Shown piece by piece: positions 7,253 to 15,952 of a DNA stretch of 59,299 bases (its first letter is position 1; each line of letters starts with the position of its first letter). The position numbers and the translations under genes were made by a program. The DNA lies in assembly GCA_024743405.1 (NCBI GenBank), contig JANSWP010000039.1:1-59299 (forward strand), read 5' to 3'. This stretch comes from Bacteroidota bacterium. GTDB taxonomy: Bacteria; Bacteroidota; Bacteroidia; Chitinophagales; Saprospiraceae. The notes under the pieces were generated by a model. That model did not search any database and was not told the origin of the DNA. It was given only the letters and a program-made list of their open reading frames with translations.

Positions 7253-10201
7253 ATGTACTTAAATTGTCATAGTTATTTTAGCCTTCGATATGGTACTTTG
7301 TCCCCCAAACAACTTGTGGAAACTGCCAAGAAATGGGGTATTTCAGCATTGGTACTAACGGATATTAATAATACTTCGTGTGCGGGTGAGTTTGTCCGGC
7401 TTTGTAAAAAAGAAGGGATCAAACCCATCCTAGGCATTGATTTTCGAGATTCGAAAGGGCAAAGGTTATATATCGGAATTGCCAAAAATGAAGAGGGTTT
7501 TTATGAGTTGAATAAACTTTTGACAGACTGCTCTTTGGATAGAAAATTCCTACCTGCGTCGCCATCTTTGATGGAAAATACATTCATCATCTTCCCAAGG
7601 TTAATCAAGCCCATTCAAGAATTTAAAGAAAATGAATTTTTAGGCATTCGACCCGAGCATATTCATCGACTTTTTTCAGCTGAGGTTCGCCATTTTCCAC
7701 AAAAATTAGTCATTCTCAGTCCACTCACTTTTTTGAATGAAGAAGGCTATAAAACCCACCAATTATTAAGAGCGATTGATTTGAATATTGTGTTGAGTAA
7801 ATTGACTAAAAAAGATATCGCTAAGAAAACAGAAGCTTTCAATCCACCCGATGTTTTACTTAAATTTTATCAGATTTATCCAAAGATTATTCAGAATACA
7901 AAACGATTAATCGATACCTGTTCAATTAATCTGGAATCAGGTTTACATAATAATCGAAAGACTTTTACAGGAGACAAAGAGAGTGATTTTAAGTTATTAG
8001 AAAAACTAGCATTGGGTGGTTGTAAAAAACGATATGATATACATGATTTAAAGGCATTGGAGCGGGTGAAACGTGAATTAAAGGTTATTTATGAATTGGG
8101 TTTTTGCGCTTATTTCCTAATCACTTGGGATATTATTAGATACGCGCAAAGCGTTGGTTATCATCATGTTGGACGTGGAAGTGGTGCGAATTCGATTGTC
8201 GCTTTTTGCTTGCGCATTACTGATGTTGATCCATTGGAATTAGATTTATATTTTGAACGTTTTATTAATCCTCACCGAACTTCTCCACCTGATTTTGACA
8301 TCGATTTTTCTTGGGACGAACGCGACGATGTCACTGATTATATATTCAAAAGATATGGTCGCGAATACACCGCTTTATTAGCAACTTACAGCACTTTTAA
8401 AGGCAAATCAATTATTCGGGAATTAGGCAAAGTATTTGGTTTGCCAAAGGCAGAAATCGACAAAATAATTGACGATCCTTTGGCGACAAATAATCATGAA
8501 ATTGCCGATCAGGTTTTCAAATTTGGAAAACTTATCGAAGGGTTTCCAAATTATCTTTCCATTCATGCAGGGGGAGTTGTAATTACAGAGAAACCGATTA
8601 ATTATTTCACGGCCTTACAGCTCATGCCGAAGGGCTTTCCGATTACTCATTTTGATATGTATCATGGTGAAGATTTTGGATTTCATAAGTATGATATTTT
8701 AAGTCAACGAGGTTTGGGTCATATAAAGGATGCGGTTGATTTGGTGAAAATGAATCAAGGAAGAGCAGTCGATATTCATGAAATTGAGAAAATAAAAGAA
8801 GATTCTAAGGTCAAAGCTCAATTGCGCTCGGGACATTGTATTGGGTGTTTTTATATTGAAAGTCCAGCAATGAGAGGGCTTTTGTCCAAATTGAACTGCG
8901 ATAATTATGTGCATTTGGTAGCGGCGAGTTCGATTATTCGACCAGGGGTTTCGAAGTCAGGCATGATGCGGGAGTATATTCGGCGGTTTCATAATCCCAA
9001 TAGCTTTGAATATCTCCATCCTGTTTTTGAGAAAAATTTGGGTGAGACTTTTGGAGTCATGGTTTATCAAGAGGATGTGATGAAAATTGTGCATCATTTT
9101 GCAGGGTTGGATTTAGATGAAAGTGATGTTTTGAGGCGAATTATGACAGGCAAGAAATATAAGGGAGACACCTTCAAAATTTTGCAAAAAAAATATTTCG
9201 ATAATTGTAAACAAAGAGGCTACCCGGATGAATTGATAAAAGAAGTTTGGCGGCAGATAGAAAGTTTTAGTGGCTATTCTTTTTGTAAAGCACATTCAGC
9301 AAGTTTTGCAGTTGAGAGTTTTCAAAGTTTGTATTTGAAGGCTTATTATCCATTAGAATTTATGGTTGCTGTTATCAATAATTTTGGTGGGTTTTATCGG
9401 ACAGAATACTATTTTCATGAGGCTCGTATGGCGGGAGCAGAAATTCATGCACCTTGCGTCAATCAAAGCCAATACCTTACTTCTATTTCTGGAAAAAATA
9501 TCTATGTAGGTTTTGTTCATGTTCATTCTTTAGAGCGAAAAACAGCACATCGAATAGTTTTCCAAAGAGCAAAAGGAGGCGTATTCCGAAGTTTGGCGGA
9601 CTTCGTCAATCGGGTAGAAATTTCAGCGGAACAATTGGAGTTGCTTATTCGAATAGGCGCATTTCGATTTACAGAGATGAATAAATATGAATTAATGTGG
9701 GAAAAAAATGCGGTTTTTAACCCAAAAGAAAAATTTGAATCAACAGGTTTGCTTTTTGAAGATATGACCAAAAATTTTCAATTACCCGAATTAAAAGAAG
9801 GCGAATTTGATCAGACTTTTGATGAGATTGAATTGTTGGGTTTTTCCGTAAAGTCTCCGTTTGAATTATTAATGGAACCTAATCATTATGATTGCTTCTT
9901 GGCGAAAGATTTAAAAGGGTGTATCGGTCGAATAGTGAAAGTTTTAGGTTATTATGTGTGCAAAAAAAATGTGCGGACTATTAAGAATCAACTGATGAAT
10001 TTTGGTACTTGGCTCGATAGTGAAGGGCATTTTTTTGATACAACGCATTTTCCAAATTTCTTAAAAATGTCACCGTTTCGAGGTAAGGGCATTTATAAAA
10101 TTGAAGGGAAAGTAGTGGAGGAATATGGTTTTCCGAGTATTGAAGTAATTAAAATGGAAAGACTGCCTTTTGTTCAAGATGAGCGGTATGTGGAAGACTA
10201 G
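7253..10201 (+). CDS. dnaE2: DnaE-type DNA polymerase III alpha, error-prone DnaE2/ImuC type
   Basis: C-family polymerase, 982 aa, much shorter than the replicative Bacteroidota DnaE (about 1,400-1,500 aa by recollection) and close to DnaE2/ImuC. The N-terminal PHP domain starts NCHSYFSLRYG. The polymerase active-site carboxylates are in PDFDIDF (about Asp349 and Asp351), after GRGSGANS in the palm. The PHP metal-site motif, usually TDHGN in active PHP domains, reads TDINN, so phosphoesterase activity is probably lost. Pairing with dinB suggests damage-induced lesion bypass. The ATG at 7253 starts immediately before the PHP domain. A hairpin terminator follows the stop. Confidence 0.93.
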   Translation: MYLNCHSYFSLRYGTLSPKQLVETAKKWGISALVLTDINNTSCAGEFVRLCKKEGIKPILGIDFRDSKGQRLYIGIAKNEEGFYELNKLLTDCSLDRKFLPASPSLMENTFIIFPRLIKPIQEFKENEFLGIRPEHIHRLFSAEVRHFPQKLVILSPLTFLNEEGYKTHQLLRAIDLNIVLSKLTKKDIAKKTEAFNPPDVLLKFYQIYPKIIQNTKRLIDTCSINLESGLHNNRKTFTGDKESDFKLLEKLALGGCKKRYDIHDLKALERVKRELKVIYELGFCAYFLITWDIIRYAQSVGYHHVGRGSGANSIVAFCLRITDVDPLELDLYFERFINPHRTSPPDFDIDFSWDERDDVTDYIFKRYGREYTALLATYSTFKGKSIIRELGKVFGLPKAEIDKIIDDPLATNNHEIADQVFKFGKLIEGFPNYLSIHAGGVVITEKPINYFTALQLMPKGFPITHFDMYHGEDFGFHKYDILSQRGLGHIKDAVDLVKMNQGRAVDIHEIEKIKEDSKVKAQLRSGHCIGCFYIESPAMRGLLSKLNCDNYVHLVAASSIIRPGVSKSGMMREYIRRFHNPNSFEYLHPVFEKNLGETFGVMVYQEDVMKIVHHFAGLDLDESDVLRRIMTGKKYKGDTFKILQKKYFDNCKQRGYPDELIKEVWRQIESFSGYSFCKAHSASFAVESFQSLYLKAYYPLEFMVAVINNFGGFYRTEYYFHEARMAGAEIHAPCVNQSQYLTSISGKNIYVGFVHVHSLERKTAHRIVFQRAKGGVFRSLADFVNRVEISAEQLELLIRIGAFRFTEMNKYELMWEKNAVFNPKEKFESTGLLFEDMTKNFQLPELKEGEFDQTFDEIELLGFSVKSPFELLMEPNHYDCFLAKDLKGCIGRIVKVLGYYVCKKNVRTIKNQLMNFGTWLDSEGHFFDTTHFPNFLKMSPFRGKGIYKIEGKVVEEYGFPSIEVIKMERLPFVQDERYVED

Positions 10202-10203
10202 AA

Positions 10204-10230
10204 AAGCCCTCCGAGTAACTCAGAGGGCTA
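10204..10230. terminator. Bidirectional hairpin terminator
   Basis: AGCCCTCCGAGTAACTCAGAGGGCT forms a stem with short bulges between convergent dnaE2 and the nfu-like gene. A-rich sequence on the left and AT-rich sequence on the right allow use from both directions. Confidence 0.7.
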
Positions 10231-10263
10231 TATGTAATAATATATAATATTTTAAAAATTGGA

Positions 10264-10875
10264 TTATCCCATTTCAGAAACGACTTTCTGAACTTCAGGC
10301 ACCATTCTTTTCATCATACCTTCAATTCCAGATTGTAAAGTTACCGTTGAAGATGGACATCCACTACATGCGCCTTGCATAATCACGGTTACAACGCCCG
10401 CATTAAATGACTTAAATTCAATATTTCCGCCATCCATTTCGACTGCAGGTTTGACGTAAGTTTCAATCAAATCTTTAATTTTTGTTACAATCTCAGCATC
10501 TTCTTCTGAGTATTCATAACTCGCACCTCTTTCTGCTTCGATTGCCGCCATTGCTGCCTCAAAACCATCCTTAACTACTGTTCCACCTTCTTCAACATAT
10601 TGTTTGATGAAGTCTTTTATTTGCAACATAATATCTTCCCAAGAATAGTTGAATTCCTTGTTGATTGTCACAAAATTATTGCAGATATAAACACTTTTGA
10701 CATAGGGAAATTCAAATAGGGTCGTTGCTAAAGGAGACCACTCTTGCGCCAATTCTTCTTCTCTGAAATCTGCTGTTCCGCGATATAACATGCGATTCGT
10801 AACAAATTTTAAAGACTCAGGATTTGGTGTTTGCTCCGTATAGAGCATTACAGGACTTTTCGTTACAGGATTCAT
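10264..10875 (-). CDS. Fe-S cluster scaffold/carrier, Nfu/NifU-like
   Basis: 203 aa with two domains. The N-terminal Nfu domain (about 8-95) starts LYTEQTPNPESLKFVTN. The C-terminal NifU domain (about 125-200) carries the cluster-binding CxxC in GACSGCPSST. It accepts and delivers iron-sulfur clusters in the cytoplasm. The domain order is that of Nfu proteins, not of a full NifU with an IscU domain. It lies upstream of no other Fe-S gene here; DUF952 and a ferredoxin reductase-like gene precede it on the same strand. Confidence 0.93.
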   Translation of the reverse strand: MNPVTKSPVMLYTEQTPNPESLKFVTNRMLYRGTADFREEELAQEWSPLATTLFEFPYVKSVYICNNFVTINKEFNYSWEDIMLQIKDFIKQYVEEGGTVVKDGFEAAMAAIEAERGASYEYSEEDAEIVTKIKDLIETYVKPAVEMDGGNIEFKSFNAGVVTVIMQGACSGCPSSTVTLQSGIEGMMKRMVPEVQKVVSEMG

Positions 10876-10953
10876 TTTTTATATTTTTTTGACGTTGATT
10901 TTATGATAATTAGGTTTTTCATAATTGGTCATGAAAACCTTCATCGAAAATTC

Positions 10954-11289
10954 TTAAAATGGAAATGAAAAAGTTCCGTCCTCATTTGGCGGAAAATCAT
11001 GAACGGCAATAACTGCATCTAAATTTAAATCGCCATATATATGTGGAAATAAATCCCCATTTCTACTTGCTTCAAATTTTAAAGGTGCTTTTACCTTTTT
11101 TGTATCAATAACCAATAAAACCAACTCTTGTTTACGGGAAGCATGAAGATTTGCCGTTTCGATGAGTTGTTCTTTTGTTGATAGATGAATAAAGCCATCG
11201 ACATCAAAATCTTCGGCGACATAAGTACCTTCTCTCAATCCCTTCTCCCATTGTGTTCTTAGCGTAAATCGATATATTGTTTTTGTCAT
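10954..11289 (-). CDS. DUF952 family protein
   Basis: 111 aa small cytoplasmic protein. Recognised from IYRFTLRTQWEKG near the start, the DGFIHLSTKEQL segment and FPHIYGDLNLDAV near the end, all typical of DUF952 (distantly related to glutathione S-transferase-adjacent proteins in some operons). Function unknown. It lies 36 bp downstream of the ferredoxin reductase-like gene, so co-transcription is likely. Confidence 0.85.
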   Translation of the reverse strand: MTKTIYRFTLRTQWEKGLREGTYVAEDFDVDGFIHLSTKEQLIETANLHASRKQELVLLVIDTKKVKAPLKFEASRNGDLFPHIYGDLNLDAVIAVHDFPPNEDGTFSFPF

Positions 11290-11325
11290 TTCTAAAGTTT
11301 CGAACTGGTGCTATTTAATTGCTTA

Positions 11326-12069
11326 TTATCCATACAATTCATAATGAATTTGCTTCTTATCGTACCCTAATTTCAAGATCAAATTCTCAACCGCTTCATC
11401 AATCATATTGCTCCAACCACAAATATAGAAATCTACATCTGGCGTGACGTCTCTATATTCATCCAAATAATATTGATGAACATAACCTTTCCGAATCTCT
11501 GTCCCATTTAAAGAAGGCAGGTTTTTTTCTCTTGAAAGAGCAATCGAATACTTGAAATTTGGCATTTTTTTCTCTAACGCTTTCAATTCTTCTTTATATA
11601 AAATGCCTTCGTCAAATCTCGTCCCAAAAATCAAATGGATATTGCGGTGTGTCTTTTTCTGCTCAATCAAATCCAGAAGCATACTTCGAAAAGGGGCAAC
11701 GCCTGTACCTGTACAAATGAAAACGAGATCTTTTTCAATATTTTCAGGCAACGTAAAGGTGCCTGAAGGACCTTTGAATCTGATATTTGTTCCAATTTTA
11801 ACTTCTTCAAAAAGATATTTTGTACCTAGACCACCATCTAATTTTACCACGCAAAATTCCAAAATATTCGATCCATCAGGATGATTAGCAATCGAATAAC
11901 TTCGCCACCGTTTCGTTCGTTTTTCATGAATGGGTAAATCCATTGTCACAAATTGTCCTGCCTTAAAATTTAAAGGCTCATCATTTTCGACTTTTGCCCA
12001 AAACCGTTTAGTTGTCGAACTTTCATCTTCAATTCTAATTATTTTACTGTCGTACCATTTCCAAGCCAC
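11326..12069 (-). CDS. Ferredoxin-NADP reductase-like FAD/NAD(P)-binding oxidoreductase
   Basis: 247 aa. The FAD domain carries RWRSYSIAN (R-x-Y-S FAD signature, about 52-60). The NAD(P) domain carries the pyrophosphate loop CTGTGVAPFRS (about 119-129) and the C-terminal YICGWSNMI block. Transfers electrons between NAD(P)H and a ferredoxin, flavodoxin or oxygenase partner; the partner is not encoded beside it. The frame begins at GTG (12069); no closer ATG precedes the FAD domain, so GTG is accepted as the start. Confidence 0.87.
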   Translation of the reverse strand: MAWKWYDSKIIRIEDESSTTKRFWAKVENDEPLNFKAGQFVTMDLPIHEKRTKRWRSYSIANHPDGSNILEFCVVKLDGGLGTKYLFEEVKIGTNIRFKGPSGTFTLPENIEKDLVFICTGTGVAPFRSMLLDLIEQKKTHRNIHLIFGTRFDEGILYKEELKALEKKMPNFKYSIALSREKNLPSLNGTEIRKGYVHQYYLDEYRDVTPDVDFYICGWSNMIDEAVENLILKLGYDKKQIHYELYG

Positions 12070-12227
12070 AGGTGAATTGCAATTTTTGATTTACGAATTA
12101 CGACTTAAAATCTATTTATTTAATAGTGAAATCGTAAAAGAATCCGCAAAAATAAGCCTTATTTAGATGGATTCAAAATAAGAAACTGTATTTCAAACAA
12201 ATCATTTCTGATAAAAGTTATAGAGCT

Positions 12228-12401
12228 CTAATAGACTTTATTCGAAAAGTATTATGGAGATAGCAGTTTTGAATTTTGATCTCAATCGAGAAACGCACGG
12301 AGCCTAATAGCCATAGTTATTAAGGCGAGTACGTGACGAAGAGTGAGGACAAAAGACTAAGTTCTAGCCATAGAATATTTTTTGGAATAAAGTCTAATAA
12401 A
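12228..12401. repeat. Palindromic intergenic element, copy 4 (about 174 bp, inverted core)
   Basis: End arms are TAATAGACTTTATTC (left) and AATAAAGTCTAATA (right). The palindromic centre GCCTAATAG..TTATTAAGGC is at about 12314. The core is in the opposite orientation to copies 1, 2 and 5: GGCGAGTACGTGACG is the counterpart of the GGCGAGTATTTTTAACG seen on their minus strand. It lies only about 60 bp from copy 5. This is part of the 564-bp gene-free stretch 12070-12633; 12070-12227 shows nothing else recognisable. Confidence 0.7.
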
Positions 12402-12404
12402 TCA

Positions 12405-12443
12405 AAACGGCTTGAGAAGATTTTAAATCTTCCAAAGCCGTTT
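12405..12443. terminator. Strong hairpin between two palindromic elements
   Basis: AAACGGCTTGAGAAGATTT pairs with AAATCTTCCAAAGCCGTTT with two small mismatches. It may terminate minus-strand transcription coming from the MltD-like gene; it also separates two palindromic elements. Confidence 0.5.
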
Positions 12444-12460
12444 CGTAAATTTTTATGGTT

Positions 12461-12622
12461 AGGGAGGAGGAAAAATATAACCTACCCATTTTACTTTTTA
12501 TTTTTCCTTTATGCATCGTTAAAAGTACTCGCCATACCTTTGGGTATGTCTGTGTTTTTTGCCTCGTCTAAAAAAAAATTAACTTCCTAAAATTTTGGTA
12601 GCTTATTTATTTCCTCCTCCCT
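12461..12622. repeat. Palindromic intergenic element, copy 5 (162 bp)
   Basis: Same class and exactly the same length as copy 2. Ends are AGGGAGGAGGAAAAATATAA and TTATTTATTTCCTCCTCCCT. The centre is ATACCTTTGGGTAT near 12541, and the core is CGTTAAAAGTACTCGCC..TGTTTTTTGCCTCGTC. Where copy 2 has AGTAGG/CCTACT in its arms this copy has AGGAGG/CCTCCT, a compensatory change on both sides. Confidence 0.85.
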
Positions 12623-12633
12623 TAATAGAATTG

Positions 12634-13569
12634 CTAGAATTTTTTATTCGGAATTTTTATTTGGTAAGTTTTTCCTTTTGAATTCGTCAATTTTGAACTT
12701 CTTAACCATGGATTATAAATTTTCAACATTCTATAAGAAATACCCTGCTCTTTTGCAAAATTAGCCAAACTTGGAATGGCGCTATTAATTTCCACCGTTT
12801 TATAATCATCCAAAGGCTGATACATGTCTTCATTTTCTAAATAAAAGCCAAAATTTTGTGGGCGTTTTATAATTTCTTTTATTGCCACAATTCTAAAAAC
12901 ATAGCGATTCGTTTCATGATTCAAATTCAAATCATAATAAGAATCTGAACCTTGTGCGCTTAGTTCTTTTTTCAAATTAGGTCCTCCCATATTATAGGCG
13001 GCGGCTGACAAAGTCCAATTGCCAAATTGCTCTTTATAACTCTTCAAATATTTACAAGCAGCCTCAGTCGCTTTTTCTACATGATAGCGTTCATCCACTT
13101 CACTATTAACTTCTAAACCATAATGAGTAGCTGTATTTTTCATGAATTGCCAAATACCTTTTGCACCTGCGGGAGACTTGACATTTCGCAAACTACTCTC
13201 TGCAACTGCTAGATATTTGAAATCATCAGGAACTTCATTTTCTTTTAAAATCTTTTCCATAGCCGGAAAATACCTAGTCGAAGCTTTAATGTTTAAAAGC
13301 GTACTCGAATGCCAATAAGAATTGACACTCAATTCTCTATCTAATCTTTCCCGAACATCAAAATTTGTCATTGGTAAACCTTCTCCAGCAAAATTGAAAG
13401 GTTGCTTTAAATTAATACCATGAATTAGCTGAGGGAGGGCATCAGAACCAGTTTCAGTTGGTGGCGTTTTTGGAGGGGTATCATTTTTTTCAGAATAAGA
13501 AGTAAAAAGTGCGAGGGTAAAAAAACTTGCCAAAATAAGTGTGTAGGTGTAAAGTGTCTTAGGCTTCAT
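12634..13569 (-). CDS. Lytic transglycosylase (MltD-like) with LysM-like tail
   Basis: About 311 aa. Cleaves peptidoglycan glycan strands to anhydromuropeptides in the periplasm. An N-terminal hydrophobic segment (about 5-24) is a signal or anchor. The SLT domain (about 115-215) has the catalytic Glu in LAVAESSLRN (about 124), then GAKGIWQFM and AAAYNMGGPN. A C-terminal block starting about 265 (SLANFAKEQGISYRMLKIYNPWL) resembles LysM. The open frame extends to a TTG at 13623; the ATG at 13569 starts directly at the signal segment. It follows the DUF2480 gene on the same strand. Confidence 0.88.
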   Translation of the reverse strand: MKPKTLYTYTLILASFFTLALFTSYSEKNDTPPKTPPTETGSDALPQLIHGINLKQPFNFAGEGLPMTNFDVRERLDRELSVNSYWHSSTLLNIKASTRYFPAMEKILKENEVPDDFKYLAVAESSLRNVKSPAGAKGIWQFMKNTATHYGLEVNSEVDERYHVEKATEAACKYLKSYKEQFGNWTLSAAAYNMGGPNLKKELSAQGSDSYYDLNLNHETNRYVFRIVAIKEIIKRPQNFGFYLENEDMYQPLDDYKTVEINSAIPSLANFAKEQGISYRMLKIYNPWLRSSKLTNSKGKTYQIKIPNKKF

Positions 13570-13632
13570 GTGTTGTGGTTTTAGATGTTCATGGATACGT
13601 AATGCGATTTTCTCAAGTCGCAAATCGTAACG

Positions 13633-14163
13633 TTATTTTTTCAAAACTCGGGGTCGTTTAAAAATCGGCACCGTCGAGCAAGGTTCTCCATACATAATAC
13701 TCTGTGCATAAGGTTGCAATTTTCGTGTCAATTCTACATAAGCGGAGGGAGGCACGGGTTTATTGGAGCAACCTTTTATGACAATTCTTTTGCCTTCATA
13801 GTCTGCATCATTCAATGTTACCAAAGCATTTTGGAAAGCACTTTTATAAAATTCTTCGGTTGTTCCTTGAAAAATCGAATTTGCAAAAGGTGTTGCATAA
13901 ACCGTCACCAGCATGTATGCCCAGATAGGTATGATTGCATCTGTCGAGCAATAAATCACCAGATTTTTTCCTTTATATTTTTCCCACTCATGCTCTTTCA
14001 ACGCTGTGCGAAAGTCCTTCTCTTTCAGGATTAATTCCATAAATAAATAATCCTTGATATCGAAAATGACAACTTCTTCTGCTGGGAAAAAATCTTCTAA
14101 ATTTAGTGTGATTAAACTACTATTTGCAACTTTATTGACTAAAGGTTTTTCTACCGTATTCAT
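13633..14163 (-). CDS. DUF2480 family protein
   Basis: 176 aa, soluble, Bacteroidota-restricted family recognised from the N-terminal block LEDFFPAEEVVIFDIKDYLF, the central YCSTDAIIPIWAYML and the C-terminal KGCSNKPVPPSAYVEL. Function unknown. It sits 26 bp downstream of scpB and just upstream of the transglycosylase gene, in a likely scpB-DUF2480-mltD operon. Confidence 0.85.
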   Translation of the reverse strand: MNTVEKPLVNKVANSSLITLNLEDFFPAEEVVIFDIKDYLFMELILKEKDFRTALKEHEWEKYKGKNLVIYCSTDAIIPIWAYMLVTVYATPFANSIFQGTTEEFYKSAFQNALVTLNDADYEGKRIVIKGCSNKPVPPSAYVELTRKLQPYAQSIMYGEPCSTVPIFKRPRVLKK

Positions 14164-14188
14164 AAATTTAAATTTATCAATTCAAAAA

Positions 14189-14866
14189 TTACTCCGAGGA
14201 GGTGGGTATATCCTCTTGAGTAGTTATAGCCTCTGCACTGACCGTTTCTTCTATGGGAGCCTGTTCTCCAATTTGGCTGTCTGGTTCTTTGAAATCTTTT
14301 GGTTTTGGTAAGTCTTTCAGGCTTTTTAAACCAAAATAATCCATAAATTTTTGACTTGTGCCATAAAGCAGTGGTCGCCCTGGTCCTTCGCTTCGACCTG
14401 TTATGGAAACAAGTTCTTTTTCTAATAGTTTTTGAATTGAGTAATCGCAGCTTACGCCTCGAATTTTCTCCATTTCACTCTTTGTTACTGGTTGCTTATA
14501 AGCAATAATGGAAAGTGTCTCTAATGCCGCTTTCGATAATCTCTTTTTCGAGTTCTGTTTCAAATAAGTCCCAATCGAAGTATGAAATGCCGCTTTTGTC
14601 ATGAATTGATAGCCGCCAGCAATCTCAATAGGTTCTATGGCAAACGCTTCTTCGCCATAGCGTTTTTGTAAACTTTCAATACCCTTTTCAATTTCTTCTT
14701 TTTTGAATTTTGTTTCGAAAGCTTCTTGAAGACATTTTTGAATTTCATCAACTGAAATTGGATTTTCTGTTGCGAAAATTAATGCCTCGATATGTTGTGC
14801 TAAATGCTCCAATGTATTTTGATTTTGGCTAAAAATACAAAGGTCTAATCTATTCCCAACATTCAT
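14189..14866 (-). CDS. scpB: Segregation and condensation protein B
   Basis: 225 aa winged-helix kleisin-associated subunit of the SMC-ScpAB condensin, acting in chromosome compaction and segregation. The family blocks HIEALIFATENPIS, LSKAALETLSIIAYKQPV and GRSEGPGRPLLYGTS are present. The C-terminal 45 residues are acidic and low-complexity. The ATG at 14866 lies inside the 3' end of the upstream gene (17-bp overlap), giving an N-terminal extension of about 15 residues before the conserved domain; a later non-ATG start cannot be excluded. scpA is not in the window. Confidence 0.93.
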   Translation of the reverse strand: MNVGNRLDLCIFSQNQNTLEHLAQHIEALIFATENPISVDEIQKCLQEAFETKFKKEEIEKGIESLQKRYGEEAFAIEPIEIAGGYQFMTKAAFHTSIGTYLKQNSKKRLSKAALETLSIIAYKQPVTKSEMEKIRGVSCDYSIQKLLEKELVSITGRSEGPGRPLLYGTSQKFMDYFGLKSLKDLPKPKDFKEPDSQIGEQAPIEETVSAEAITTQEDIPTSSE

Positions 14867-15800
14867 TCTCGACCTTTTTTTGAAAAGGCAAATCGCGAAT
14901 TAATTTTAAATAGGTGTTTTGATTATTTTTCGGATTGTTTTCAGGCGAGCTTTTTTGATGATAAAAATCTGCCAAACCATTTATTCCTTTCAATTCGAAG
15001 GCGATTTTGACTTGGCATTTGGCAAGTGAAGTTGCCAAGGTTGGATTTAGTTTTTGGTGTTGTTTGACGACTCGGTCGTAGTATAAATTGATTTGTTTTT
15101 GAGTTGGTTTATCAAAAAAGATTTTACTCAATTTAGGATTGGAAGGAGCATATTCGACCAAAAATTCATCGCCAGATGAAAGTGGGATAAAAGGCTGTGA
15201 AACTTTTTTGGCTAAATGCTCCGTATTTAATTTTGAAGAATGGCTAATATTTTCTGCTATATATAAATAAGAAATTTTTGAATCATTCAGGGATCCATCA
15301 AACATTACCGTTCCAACTGTCTCAATGCCTTTTGAGACCAAAGTTGCTTCTAGGTTTTGTTCAATATTATTGGAGGTATAATATTTCATACCCATCAAAA
15401 ATCCGACTAATAAAATCAACATTCCACCAAAAAATAAAAGAGTTTGTCCCCAATATTTTTTTTCCATTTTTTTACGAACCCGGTTTCGTGGCGTATCTGC
15501 TTCTTTGTTTATTTTAAATTCATAAAACATTTTCTCTCCTTTTTGAATCAAATGAATTTCGCACAATTCATCATTCACAAAAAAGGAATAAACCTTTGAG
15601 TCTCGAACTTTAAAATCAACAGAAAGGATCTTCTTATTACAATAAATCAGTAAATGCCCAGTCTTCTCACCGTGTAAAAGACCAATTTTTTGTGGGTTTC
15701 CCTCATCCGTGACTAAAGTCCAGTAACAATGTTTCAAAGGAGTATTTTTTTTTCGAGAAAGAGTTGATGGAGGCAAATAGCTCCTATTAAAATAATTCAA
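14850..15800 (-). CDS. Membrane protein of unknown function with a DUF3592-like segment
   Basis: 316 aa, one membrane helix at about 119-140 (GQTLLFFGGMLILLVGFLMG) preceded by a basic stretch (RNRVRKKMEKK), so the first 110 residues are probably cytoplasmic. The exported part has VGTVMFDGSLNDSK..GDEFLVEYAPSNP, resembling DUF3592-like extracytoplasmic domains. Family assignment is tentative. The frame starts at TTG (15800), with no earlier ATG in frame nearby. Its 3' end overlaps scpB. Confidence 0.6.
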   Translation of the reverse strand: MNYFNRSYLPPSTLSRKKNTPLKHCYWTLVTDEGNPQKIGLLHGEKTGHLLIYCNKKILSVDFKVRDSKVYSFFVNDELCEIHLIQKGEKMFYEFKINKEADTPRNRVRKKMEKKYWGQTLLFFGGMLILLVGFLMGMKYYTSNNIEQNLEATLVSKGIETVGTVMFDGSLNDSKISYLYIAENISHSSKLNTEHLAKKVSQPFIPLSSGDEFLVEYAPSNPKLSKIFFDKPTQKQINLYYDRVVKQHQKLNPTLATSLAKCQVKIAFELKGINGLADFYHQKSSPENNPKNNQNTYLKLIRDLPFQKKVENECWE

Positions 15801-15898
15801 TTTAAAAAGAAAGATACACGGATGGGAAATATTAATCTAATGGAAATTATAATTTAACATTATTTAAATAGGTTTGAAGAATGTTTCGAGTGCCATAG

Positions 15899-15943
15899 TT
15901 TTCTGTTCCCAATCAAGGTTTTAAACTAATTGAGAACAGAAAA
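15899..15943 (-). terminator. Hairpin downstream of the glucosaminidase gene
   Basis: TTTTCTGTTCCCAAT pairs with ATTGAGAACAGAAAA around a 15-nt loop (one mismatch). It lies immediately 3' of the minus-strand glucosaminidase gene. No long T-run follows, so it may act as an mRNA-end stabiliser instead. Confidence 0.45.
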
Positions 15944-15952
15944 CATAGGATC

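Noticed and set aside
12333-12590. 85-aa plus frame
   Set aside because: It runs through two palindromic elements and a hairpin; open only because the sequence is repetitive.
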